Positions 1 to 8,603 of a stretch of 64,000 bases of DNA are shown here, one piece after another (position 1 is the stretch's first letter; each line of letters begins with the position of its first letter). A program made the translations under genes and the position numbers. The notes under the pieces were generated by a model. It was not told the origin of the DNA. It did not search any database and was given only the letters and a program-made list of their open reading frames with translations. The DNA lies in the NCBI GenBank assembly GCA_013414795.1, contig CP058732.1:1773950-1837949 (forward strand), written 5' to 3'. The DNA is from Candidatus Kapaibacterium sp. (GTDB lineage Bacteria > Bacteroidota > Ignavibacteria > Kapaibacteriales > UBA2268).

Positions 1-1138
1 CCTTGTATTGCTTAATAAGAGCATTTTCTGGCAAGGTCAATATTTTCACAAAATCATCTTCCGTAAGACTTTGCAATTCCACACGAATTGGAAAACGACC
101 TTGTAACTCTGGTATCAAATCCGAAGGTTTCGACACGTGGAAAGCACCCGATGCAATGAAAAGAATATGGTCAGTCTTAACTGGTCCATACCTTGTGTTT
201 ACAGTTGTTCCTTCAACAATAGGGAGCAAATCTCTTTGAACACCTTCCCGAGAAACATCTGGACCGCTTGTTCTTCCTTCTGTCGATGCAATTTTATCGA
301 TTTCATCAATGAAAATTATTCCCATATTTTCCGCACGTTCAAGTGCCTCTTTGACAACTGATTCCATATCGATTAACTTTTCGGTTTCTTCTTTTAAAAT
401 TTGGTTCCTTGCTTCCGCAACTGTCATTTTCCTTCGTACCCTTTTCTTTGGAAACAACTGGCTCATCATATCTTGCAGTGAAGAGCCTAATTCGTCCATT
501 CCAAAAGGACCAAGTATTTGAACTGGTGGGGCAATTTCGCTCTCCACATCAATTTCAATTATTTTATTATCAAAAAAACCACTTCGATAAAGTTCCCTGA
601 ACTTTTCATAATTTTCGTCAGTAACTTTTTCGGAAGTTTGAACTTCAAAGGAAATGCTTCTTGGGGTACGTGGGAACAAAATATTTAGAATTCTTTCTTC
701 TGTCGCTCGTTTCGCTTCTTCGAGTTTCTCTTGTGTTTTTTCTTGCTTAACCATTGCTACAGCACGCTCGACTAAATCACGCACCATCGACTCCACATCT
801 CGCCCAACGTACCCAACTTCGGTGTATTTGGTTGCTTCAACCTTTACAAACGGAGCGTTAACAAGTTTAGCAAGTCGACGGGCAATCTCTGTTTTTCCAA
901 CTCCCGTTGGTCCAATCATAATAATATTATTGGGTAATATCTCTTCTCTTAATTGGCTCATAACTTTACGCCGTCTCCATCGATTTCGAAGTGCTATCGC
1001 AACAATTCGTTTTGCTTCGTCTTGTCCAATTACATATTTATCCAACTCACGTACAATGTCACTTGGGGTTAGTTCCCAATCCATACGACCAGATTGTGTT
1101 TGGCTATCATCAGTTCCAGTTTTTACAATATCATCCAT
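1..1138 (-). CDS. hslU: ATP-dependent protease ATPase subunit HslU (3' end outside window)
   Basis: HslU is the AAA+ unfoldase that feeds substrates to the HslV peptidase in the cytoplasm. About 379 codons are visible, so roughly the last 60-75 residues of a normal-length protein lie beyond the window edge. The sequence shows VIGQDEAK near residue 36, Walker A GPTGVGKT near 76, the HslU pore-loop signature GYVGRDV near 109, an I-domain insertion, and Walker B IIFIDEID. The ATG at 1138 is preceded by a Bacteroidetes-like promoter (1166-1197). A second ATG at 1084 would align better with the usual HslU N-terminus, so the first 18 residues may be an extension or untranslated. hslV usually lies just upstream of hslU; here the upstream neighbour is the divergent wecB, so hslV must be elsewhere, possibly to the left. 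Confidence 0.95.
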   Translation of the reverse strand, partial: MDDIVKTGTDDSQTQSGRMDWELTPSDIVRELDKYVIGQDEAKRIVAIALRNRWRRRKVMSQLREEILPNNIIMIGPTGVGKTEIARRLAKLVNAPFVKVEATKYTEVGYVGRDVESMVRDLVERAVAMVKQEKTQEKLEEAKRATEERILNILFPRTPRSISFEVQTSEKVTDENYEKFRELYRSGFFDNKIIEIDVESEIAPPVQILGPFGMDELGSSLQDMMSQLFPKKRVRRKMTVAEARNQILKEETEKLIDMESVVKEALERAENMGIIFIDEIDKIASTEGRTSGPDVSREGVQRDLLPIVEGTTVNTRYGPVKTDHILFIASGAFHVSKPSDLIPELQGRFPIRVELQSLTEDDFVKILTLPENALIKQYK

Positions 1139-1165
1139 TATTAAACTTTCAGAAAATTTAAAAAA

Positions 1166-1197
1166 CAAAATTACCAAAAACCTTTGGTTTATGTCAA
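1166..1197 (-). promoter_or_regulatory. Putative Bacteroidetes-type promoter for hslU
   Basis: On the minus strand TTG (1197-1195) is followed after 21 bases by TAATTTTG (1173-1166). This matches the Bacteroidetes housekeeping pattern TTG-N19-21-TAnnTTTG. Transcription would start near 1159, about 20 bases before the ATG. The match is from sequence only, and AT-rich DNA produces chance matches. Confidence 0.4.
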
Positions 1198-1253
1198 TGT
1201 TTAATAATTATTAACATAAAAAATGCAAAATTTGTGTTTTTTTAAAATCGAAT

Positions 1254-2375
1254 ATGAAAAAGAAGAAGATTCTTTTCATTTTTGGGACAAGACCAGAAGG
1301 TATCAAATTAGCCACCTTAATCAAGAAATTCAAAGAGGATAAGGACTTTGAAGCCATTACTTGCATTACTTCCCAACATCGAGAAATGCTTATGCAAGTT
1401 GTCGAATACTTTAACTTGCCAATTGACTTCGACCTACAAGTAATGATAGAAAACCAAACTCTCGATTATATTACCTCCCGTACAGTTGAAAAATTAGAGG
1501 GTGTATTTGCAAAAGTCAAACCCGATTTGGTTATTGTTCAAGGAGATGCAACCACTTCTTTCATCGGTGCACTTTCTTCCTTTTACCATAAAGTACCAGT
1601 TGCACATATTGAAGCAGGGCTTCGGACTTTCGATAAAAATTTTCCATACCCCGAAGAACTTAATCGGTGCTTGATAACTCAAATTTCTGATTTGCATTTC
1701 GCACCTACAAAGAACGCTGTAAATAATCTAAAACTTGAGCATATACCAGATGAACGTATTTTCCTTGTTGGCAACACAACTATCGACGCTCAACTACACA
1801 CAATTGGTTACGTAGAAAACAACATCGAAATTTTCAAAGATAAGTTTAAATTTATCGATTTCAACAAAAAAGTCATTCTTGTTACTTGTCATCGACGTGA
1901 AAATTTTGGACAACCATTTATCGAAATTTGCAATGCACTCTCGGAAATTGCACAAAAGTTCAAAGAAATTGAAATCGTATTTCCAGTTCATCTTAATCCG
2001 AACATTCGCCAAATAGCGTTTACAATTTTGAAAGCACCTAATATATTTCTTTTAGACCCGCTGGATTATCCCAGTATGTTATACTTAATGAAAAACTCGT
2101 ATTTGATTGTTTCGGACAGTGGCGGAATACAGGAAGAAGCCCCGACATTTGGTAAACCAGTAATTGTGTTGAGGGAAAAGACTGAACGAATTGAAAGCAT
2201 CAAGTTAGGAATTTCCGTTATTGTGGGTGCAAATAAAGATAAGATTATTCATTGGATTGAACAATTACTCACTGACAGCGAACAATATTCAAAGATGTCG
2301 AAAATTTGCTTTCCCTATGGCGACGGAACAGCATCAGAAAAAATTTACCAGAATATTAAAGAGTACTTCATTTGA
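1254..2375 (+). CDS. wecB: UDP-N-acetylglucosamine 2-epimerase (non-hydrolysing)
   Basis: This cytoplasmic enzyme interconverts UDP-GlcNAc and UDP-ManNAc, supplying ManNAc units for surface polysaccharide. The 373 residues match normal family length. Visible signatures are the N-terminal Rossmann loop with GTRPEGIK (residues 11-18, usual form GTRPEAIK), HIEAGLRT, CHRREN (212-217), and SDSGGIQEE (287-295), which binds the UDP moiety. The ATG at 1254 starts a lysine-rich tip immediately before the first beta strand. The gene stands alone, divergent from hslU and convergent with the DUF72 gene, whose stop lies 6 bases away. No other polysaccharide genes are adjacent, so its pathway cannot be read from context. 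Confidence 0.95.
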   Translation: MKKKKILFIFGTRPEGIKLATLIKKFKEDKDFEAITCITSQHREMLMQVVEYFNLPIDFDLQVMIENQTLDYITSRTVEKLEGVFAKVKPDLVIVQGDATTSFIGALSSFYHKVPVAHIEAGLRTFDKNFPYPEELNRCLITQISDLHFAPTKNAVNNLKLEHIPDERIFLVGNTTIDAQLHTIGYVENNIEIFKDKFKFIDFNKKVILVTCHRRENFGQPFIEICNALSEIAQKFKEIEIVFPVHLNPNIRQIAFTILKAPNIFLLDPLDYPSMLYLMKNSYLIVSDSGGIQEEAPTFGKPVIVLREKTERIESIKLGISVIVGANKDKIIHWIEQLLTDSEQYSKMSKICFPYGDGTASEKIYQNIKEYFI

Positions 2376-2381
2376 TATGTT

Positions 2382-3155
2382 TTAGAAATCCAATGTTTGC
2401 GTCTGACCACTGACTTTATCAAAATCATTGTTGGTCAAACCTAACATCGCTTGCAATTTTAATGCATTTGGAATCGAATAGCCCAACATTCCATTATTGA
2501 AAATTACGTAACAGGTATCAATTTTACTTTCCAATTCATCAATTTTTTCTGCTAAATCCTTCAATTCATCATCATCGTAAGAAGACTTATGCAATGCAAT
2601 TCTTCCGTGTAGTCGAAAATATACAGTTCGATTAGTTATAATATTCGTTAATGGAATCTGTGGTGAATCGGGATTTACATAGGTGCAATCCTGTTCAGTT
2701 AAAATTTCAAGAACATCATCATTTTTGGAATAATAATTTCTAAATTCTACTGCGAGCGGGTACTTGGAACGAATGTACATTATTTCGTTTGCAAATATGT
2801 CCAACGTGGTATTAAAACTTGGCGGAAGTTGAAGAAGTAGCATTCCAATTTTTTGCTTTAAAACTTCAATGTTATCAAAAAAATCATCTAAATCCTTTCG
2901 TACACCGACCAATTTTTTCTTATGTGAAATTTCCTGGGGAATTTTTATTATGAACTTGAAATTTTCTCCGACATTTCGTAACCAATTGGAATAGGTTGCT
3001 GGTTTGAACAATCTATAAAATGTAGAATTAACCTCGACACAATTGAAAACTTGGGAGTAGTAATTCAACCACTTGTTTTGTGGTAAACCCTCTGGATATA
3101 GAATTCCGACCCAATTTGGAAAAGCCCAGCCCGAGGTTCCAATGTAGATGTTCAT
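2382..3155 (-). CDS. DUF72 (YecE-like) family protein
   Basis: The 257 residues begin with IYIGTSGWAFPNW, the typical DUF72 opening, and carry the family's pattern of a TIM-barrel-like fold: a conserved NSTFYR, IKIPQEISH, LLLQLPPSF and AVEFR along the chain, with a late VYFRLHG. The biochemical function of DUF72 proteins is not established, so only the family is assigned. It is the last gene of a leftward group after the giant secreted protein (14-base gap). The ATG at 3155 is the natural start because the family motif begins at once. No unusual features were seen. Confidence 0.88.
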   Translation of the reverse strand: MNIYIGTSGWAFPNWVGILYPEGLPQNKWLNYYSQVFNCVEVNSTFYRLFKPATYSNWLRNVGENFKFIIKIPQEISHKKKLVGVRKDLDDFFDNIEVLKQKIGMLLLQLPPSFNTTLDIFANEIMYIRSKYPLAVEFRNYYSKNDDVLEILTEQDCTYVNPDSPQIPLTNIITNRTVYFRLHGRIALHKSSYDDDELKDLAEKIDELESKIDTCYVIFNNGMLGYSIPNALKLQAMLGLTNNDFDKVSGQTQTLDF

Positions 3156-3168
3156 AAATCATCAACAA

Positions 3169-6100
3169 TTAATGTACAATGGGTACAAAGACAACTTTTC
3201 GGTAATGACCATTTGAAAAGACAATGAAGAGGTTTGATTTAGGCGAATTCTCCGAAATAAATTTATTTAAATTTATTCTATTCACACCAGTTTCCAAATC
3301 TAACTCAAAATTACCAAGATTATTACCGAGCACATCGAAACAGAATAAGTTAATTCTCTGTTGGTCAGAGGAATGCAAGATTATAAAAGAGCCGTTTTCA
3401 TCAAAAGACAAGCCCAAAATTTCAAAAACTGGGATTAACTCCAAACGGGTTGCACCAATAGGTTCACAAACTGGGTAAACTTTAAGCCACCCATCAATTA
3501 AATTAAAACTTATTTCTTTTCCTGGAGAAAATCCCGCCACTTTTAAATCCAAAATAGTGGAGTCGGGGGAGGAATACAATGCTCTACCCGTAATAACAAT
3601 TGGTTTACCAAAAATGAGAAAATGTTCAAGGGGACGCTCGCTAATAAGTAACTCCAATTCGCCAAATTCTGATTTAAAGTTAATATTTTGATTATCAATA
3701 GTAATTTGCAAAGGATAGAAAAGAAAATTATCGTATGATACAGTAAGCAACAAGTTCTCCAATTTGAGCAGATTGTTTGGTGTTAAATTCTCGATTTTAA
3801 CATCAACAATTTCATCTGGTTTTACCAAATACTTGCCAATTTTAAATGTTAATTCATACCTTTCTTTTGGAATAATGTAGTGAACGAGAACGCAATATCG
3901 ATACTCGCACTTTGAATATAACTTAAAGCAAATGGTATCCCAATATTCTCCTTCCTTATTTGCCCAAAGTTCAACATTGTATTTTTCCTGTCCACTCGGT
4001 TCTATGCTATGAGAAAAATTCGTATCTATTTTAATATTCTCACTAATTTTACAAGAATCGATTGAAACAATCACAGATTTATCGAATAAGTTACTAATAA
4101 TAAAGCCATCGGTTTTCGACATTCCCATCCAAACTTCTCCGAAATCAAGAATTTGTGGGGAGATTGAAATATTCGGGACTATAACAGAACCTCTTACTAT
4201 AACCGTATCGTAAGATGGGCAATTTTTGAATCCCAAAATTAAGGTATCGACAAAATCACCAGTCTTTTCTCTATCCAAGAAAGAAATGTTAATAATTGCA
4301 GAATCATTGACACTACCGCTCAAAATCCAATTAGAGACTTGAAATTCAAAAACATCATTGGAAAATTCTTTCACTAAAAAAAGCGTATCTGTGATATTAC
4401 CAGAATTATTTACGGAAACAATTTTTGTTAATGGTAACTCGCAAAATTCAAGACTTCCAAAATCAACTTTTTGTGGTGTTATCGCTATTTCTGAAAAACC
4501 ATAAAAAGCAACAACAGTTGTGGTAATATTCCTTGTCGAATCCTGGAATTCAAAAATAACATTAGCAGTATCGAAACCTTTGATTTTTGGTTCAAATGAA
4601 ACCTTAATTTCAATCGAATCGTAAGGTTTTAATACCAATGGCAGATTTGGTAGCACAGCAAAGTAAAATTGACCAAATTTTTGTTCTAAAAAAATATTCG
4701 AAACAGTATCTGGAGTTTCAGATAAATTCTTAACAAAAATGCTTTCAGTTTTAACCGTAGGATTGCAAAGAATTTCACCAAAGTCAATAAAACTGGGTTC
4801 TATTACCAAATTCTTGTCAAATATCTCGAGGACGACAGGAATAGCAACAACAGTATCGCATACTCCGTCGAAAACAAAATAAATTGTTCCAAAGTACCTA
4901 CCCTTTTCTTTCCCTACGAAAGCGAATTCAATTGATAATGTGTCGTTTTGCGAGAAAATCGTGTCAGTTATAAATGTTACCTTTGTCAGAAAATCCTTGA
5001 TTTCACCAGAAACATCGAAATTTATCAATTTAAACGAATCGAGCGAAGAGGTGAAAAAATCAACTAATTGAACTTTGGTTTGTCCTTTCTGGATACGCAG
5101 ATTAATCTGTTTTGGAAAATAGTTAACATTTGTTTTAACGGCTTCGCCAAAACAAATCACTTGGAAAGTATCCTTGCAATTAAATGAGATAAATAACAAA
5201 GTGTCAATAAATTTACCGATTTGATTTGAAACAAAATCCACCCTTACAATCAAACTATCAAAACTTTTAACATTTAATGGAAATGGGTTTTTAACAATGA
5301 AAATCTTTGGAAATTTTTGCTTAACATTTAAGAAAAGTTCTTCAAGATTACCCTTGTTTGAAAAAGTGAAGAAATTTGTAGATGTATTGCCAACGCATAT
5401 TTTCCCGAAATCCAAGAATTTTTTCGAAAGGGCTATTTTGGGTAGAAATATTCGAATATTAATTCTAACTTGTACAATGTTTCTCGGACCACGAATGGTG
5501 CGAAAGTCATTATTTTCAATAATCAAATTAGTTGATATAGTTCCAACAAAAGCCGTATCTATAAACAATATTAAAGTATCGGATTGTTTGGGCAAAATAA
5601 AATTGTCAATCAGAGAGTTACCCGACGCCCATCCTGTAATGATCAATTTAATTGTTTGTGGGCTAAAAGAAAATTTTCGAAAGAAAAGAGTATCGTTACC
5701 AGAGTTAAAGATTGGAATCTTGATTGGACTTGTTGCACACTGAAAGTCCATTTCAATGGCAGAATCGAGGTTGATAATAGGAGAAACAGCATAAACACGA
5801 ATTTTCAAATATTGGAAAGTATCACAAGGTGAGAAGCGAACTCTGTAAGTGATTTCTTTCCATCCAGTATCGTTCGGACTAACTTCAAAATTTAAAGTGT
5901 TTTCCCTTGATGGATTTAATTGTAAAGGAAGGGTTGTCAAGAATTTAAATATATTATCCCCTTTAATTGGAACTACTTCGGAAACAAATTCTCCTATGTC
6001 TTGGACGCTAATTTTTGCAGTTATGGGATAGGTAAATCCACACTTTGCATTATTCAAAATAATAAGAGTATCCAATAACCTGGCAGAAGAATTAATAGCA

Positions 6101-7380
6101 CTACCAGTTAATGAAATATTTATTGGTGCTTGAAAAGGATATTGAATAGTCAAAGTCCCATTTTTATTTCCAGCAGTTTTTGGTACAAAAGCAACAACAA
6201 TTCTCAAAGAATCACAAGATTGAATGTACCCAGAACTACCTGGACTAACAATTTCAAATTCATTAGATGGAGAACTCAATGAAAGCGAAATTGCAACATC
6301 ATTGAAATTGTAGTTTCTGACCCAGACTGTATCGTATTTTTTTAAACCGACACAAAATTCACCAAAGTTTATTGAATTTTTACTTGCAACTCCTTTGGGG
6401 TTGGACAACTTGTAAACGCCTTCGCCAACAACCCATCCATTGTTTTCATCTATGAACCATAAGTCATCAAGATTCCCCGATTCAATGCCACAGTTTCTTC
6501 TTTGCCAATTTATTCCACCATTGGAAGTGTAATAAACTTCTCTTGAAAATCCACAAGCCCAACCTTTTTGTGAATCAATCAGAAAAGTACCAAACATTGG
6601 TAGACCAGTTCGAAAACTATTCCAAGTCGCTCCGTTGTTGGTGGTAAAACGCATTCCACCATCGTTCCCACCGCCAGTGCAAGTTGTTCCTGCATAAGGT
6701 ACTAAAAAGGATTGTCCAATGTTTGTTATTTCCTCTTGCCAAAGTTCAGTTCCAGAAATCGAAAAAACTTGCCAAGTTTTGCCACTGTCTTGTGTTATCC
6801 AAATTCTCCCACTACTACTCGCATATCCCAATCCATTTGGATAGAGCATTGCATCTGTCATTCCAGAATTTTCCTCTGTTCCGATAAATACAGACCAGGA
6901 CGACCCACCATCAGTTGTTAACCAAAAATGTTGGTTGCGACCGTAACAACCGTCTCCAACCAAAACCCCGTAATTCTCGTTTAAGAAGTAACATCCCCAA
7001 AAAGTTGTTGTGTCCCTTGTTCCTGGGGGAGTAATATCGAACCAAGTAGCCCCGCCATCTGTTGATTTAAAAATACCTTCGACGCCTGAAACATAACCAA
7101 CCTGCAGAGTTGGAAAATGAACACTTTCAAGGTGGTAAGCATTCACTGTCGAACCACGCCAGGAATTCCCACCATCGGTAGTCCTTATTATCATACCATT
7201 AAAGCCACAAATCCATCCATAATTAGGATTCGCTGGATGGAAAAAAACATCCAACCAATAATTGTTAGTATAGGGCTGTGGAATATTTATGATTTTCTGC
7301 CAATACTGGGAAATGACAAATTCTGTAGGAATGATTGTTAAAAGGAATAACAGACCAAAGTGTATAATAAACTTTTTCAT
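3169..7380 (-). CDS. Giant secreted protein: Ycf48/Asp-box propeller, ASH-like repeats, T9SS sorting domain
   Basis: This is a 1403-residue exported protein. I chose the ATG at 7380, which gives a clean signal peptide (KKFIIHF, then a hydrophobic stretch, ending VIS-Q), over an in-frame TTG 12 bases upstream. Residues about 30-320 form a Ycf48/photosystem-assembly-like propeller with repeated Asp-box motifs (TTDGGNSW, STDGGATW, TTDGGSSW, TQDSGKTW). The middle (about 325-1180) contains several divergent choice-of-anchor-D/ASH-like beta domains, marked by repeated 'xxxFGEF/DFGK/DFGE' starts. The last 80-90 residues (NLFCFDVLGNNLG and a final strand ending in VVFVP) look like a T9SS type A C-terminal sorting domain. 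The protein is therefore expected to cross the outer membrane through T9SS and be attached to the cell or released. Its ligand or role is unknown. Confidence 0.82.
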   Translation of the reverse strand: MKKFIIHFGLLFLLTIIPTEFVISQYWQKIINIPQPYTNNYWLDVFFHPANPNYGWICGFNGMIIRTTDGGNSWRGSTVNAYHLESVHFPTLQVGYVSGVEGIFKSTDGGATWFDITPPGTRDTTTFWGCYFLNENYGVLVGDGCYGRNQHFWLTTDGGSSWSVFIGTEENSGMTDAMLYPNGLGYASSSGRIWITQDSGKTWQVFSISGTELWQEEITNIGQSFLVPYAGTTCTGGGNDGGMRFTTNNGATWNSFRTGLPMFGTFLIDSQKGWACGFSREVYYTSNGGINWQRRNCGIESGNLDDLWFIDENNGWVVGEGVYKLSNPKGVASKNSINFGEFCVGLKKYDTVWVRNYNFNDVAISLSLSSPSNEFEIVSPGSSGYIQSCDSLRIVVAFVPKTAGNKNGTLTIQYPFQAPINISLTGSAINSSARLLDTLIILNNAKCGFTYPITAKISVQDIGEFVSEVVPIKGDNIFKFLTTLPLQLNPSRENTLNFEVSPNDTGWKEITYRVRFSPCDTFQYLKIRVYAVSPIINLDSAIEMDFQCATSPIKIPIFNSGNDTLFFRKFSFSPQTIKLIITGWASGNSLIDNFILPKQSDTLILFIDTAFVGTISTNLIIENNDFRTIRGPRNIVQVRINIRIFLPKIALSKKFLDFGKICVGNTSTNFFTFSNKGNLEELFLNVKQKFPKIFIVKNPFPLNVKSFDSLIVRVDFVSNQIGKFIDTLLFISFNCKDTFQVICFGEAVKTNVNYFPKQINLRIQKGQTKVQLVDFFTSSLDSFKLINFDVSGEIKDFLTKVTFITDTIFSQNDTLSIEFAFVGKEKGRYFGTIYFVFDGVCDTVVAIPVVLEIFDKNLVIEPSFIDFGEILCNPTVKTESIFVKNLSETPDTVSNIFLEQKFGQFYFAVLPNLPLVLKPYDSIEIKVSFEPKIKGFDTANVIFEFQDSTRNITTTVVAFYGFSEIAITPQKVDFGSLEFCELPLTKIVSVNNSGNITDTLFLVKEFSNDVFEFQVSNWILSGSVNDSAIINISFLDREKTGDFVDTLILGFKNCPSYDTVIVRGSVIVPNISISPQILDFGEVWMGMSKTDGFIISNLFDKSVIVSIDSCKISENIKIDTNFSHSIEPSGQEKYNVELWANKEGEYWDTICFKLYSKCEYRYCVLVHYIIPKERYELTFKIGKYLVKPDEIVDVKIENLTPNNLLKLENLLLTVSYDNFLFYPLQITIDNQNINFKSEFGELELLISERPLEHFLIFGKPIVITGRALYSSPDSTILDLKVAGFSPGKEISFNLIDGWLKVYPVCEPIGATRLELIPVFEILGLSFDENGSFIILHSSDQQRINLFCFDVLGNNLGNFELDLETGVNRINLNKFISENSPKSNLFIVFSNGHYRKVVFVPIVH

Positions 7381-7426
7381 CTTCAAAAGCAAAATTCAAA
7401 AGGTAATTTAACAAATTTTAAGCAAA

Positions 7427-8443
7427 TCAAATACTTTCGTAAATCGAAAGATAGGAAAAATATCTCTCGCTTGAAATTTTACCTCTTTTCAAAGCATTTT
7501 TTACTGCACATTTGGGTTCGTGGATATGAGAACAAGGTTGGAATTTGCATTTTTGAAAATAGGGTTCGAAATCCCTAAAATAGAAAGGTAGTTCTTCTCG
7601 GCTGACACCAAATATTTCAAACTCTCGAAAGCCAGGAGAATCAATAATCACTGTGTTTTCATCAAGATTCAAATAGTAGCAAGAAGTGGTTGTGTGTTTT
7701 CCTCTTAAATTTTTAGCCAACCGACCAACTTTTTGAACTTCTTTTCCGAAAAGAGAGTTAACTAATGTCGACTTCCCAACCCCAGAAACACCAAGGAAAA
7801 GTGTCTCTTTACCTTTAAGGATGTTATAAACTTTATCTATACCAATTGAATTTAACGCAGAGATAAACAAAATTTCGTAACCAAGTTTTTGATATATTTC
7901 AAAGTCTGCATAAACCTTTTCCTTATCCGCAATATCAATTTTATTTACGCAGATAATTGATTCAACACCGCCAAATTCGCAAGCAACAAGAATCCTGTCG
8001 AGCATTCTCAAATTATAAGGAGGATTGTCTGCTGCGAGCATAATTATCGCTTGATCCATATTCGAAGCAATTACATCTTCCTTATTTCCAATTATTGATT
8101 TTCTCATTAAAAAAGTTTTTCGCTCTTCAACTTTAATAATTCTTCCAAGTTCAAAGCCGTTTGCGTCTTTCTTGGAAAGCACAAATTCACATCTATCACC
8201 AACAGTAACGAGGGAACTATGAGGATGATTTACTTCCATCGAACCAGAGGTAACACAACGGTATAAATTATCATCATTTCCAGATTGTTTTTTCACAAAA
8301 AAGAAGCGTCCCTTCGTTGTAACGACAATACCTTTAAAAGACTCAACAGATGTAGTTTTTTGCTTTTTAAGTAAGACTCTTTTTTTAGTTTTTTTGATTT
8401 CTGGACTTACAAAATCCTCGCCAAACTTTTCTAATTCTTCCAT
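7427..8443 (-). CDS. rsgA: Small ribosomal subunit biogenesis GTPase RsgA
   Basis: RsgA is a circularly permuted GTPase that checks late 30S subunit assembly. The N-terminal part has the OB-fold with a basic leader. The permuted G motifs appear in the expected order: NKID (G4), SALN (G5), GVSGVGKST (G1, near residue 217), a TT-containing switch, and DSPGF (G3). A C-terminal zinc-binding cluster (CKFQPCSHIHEPKC) follows. I chose the ATG at 8443 because AGGAGG lies 3 bases upstream (8447-8452). An in-frame GTG at 8473 would add ten residues and lacks such a site. The product is 338 residues. It is the first gene of the leftward group that includes the giant secreted protein, and is divergent from recJ. 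Confidence 0.95.
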   Translation of the reverse strand: MEELEKFGEDFVSPEIKKTKKRVLLKKQKTTSVESFKGIVVTTKGRFFFVKKQSGNDDNLYRCVTSGSMEVNHPHSSLVTVGDRCEFVLSKKDANGFELGRIIKVEERKTFLMRKSIIGNKEDVIASNMDQAIIMLAADNPPYNLRMLDRILVACEFGGVESIICVNKIDIADKEKVYADFEIYQKLGYEILFISALNSIGIDKVYNILKGKETLFLGVSGVGKSTLVNSLFGKEVQKVGRLAKNLRGKHTTTSCYYLNLDENTVIIDSPGFREFEIFGVSREELPFYFRDFEPYFQKCKFQPCSHIHEPKCAVKNALKRGKISSERYFSYLSIYESI

Positions 8444-8543
8444 TAACCTCCTATTTTTTCGCAAAAATTTCACAAAAATAATTAATTAAATTACAAAAAG
8501 TGTGTAAAATTTTACACAATGACAAGATTTTTTAACATTCTTG

Positions 8544-8575
8544 TTTGCTTTTTTAAAAATTTTGTTGTAATTTTG
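8544..8575 (+). promoter_or_regulatory. Putative Bacteroidetes-type promoter for the recJ operon
   Basis: TTTG at 8544-8547 is followed by exactly 20 bases and then TAATTTTG at 8568-8575, fitting the Bacteroidetes consensus TTTG-N19-21-TAnnTTTG. Transcription would begin near 8582, about 20 bases before the recJ ATG. This is the best consensus match I found in the window. Confidence 0.5.
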
Positions 8576-8603
8576 TAACAGTTATGAAAATAAGAGGAAA
8601 AAT

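Noticed and set aside
654-1214. A plus-strand open frame of 186 codons opposite hslU
   Set aside because: It is antisense to hslU, whose translation shows all HslU motifs; the frame gives no recognisable protein.
5297-5743. A plus-strand open frame of 148 codons opposite the giant secreted protein
   Set aside because: It is the shadow of a low-stop antisense strand; no ribosome site or homology-like pattern.
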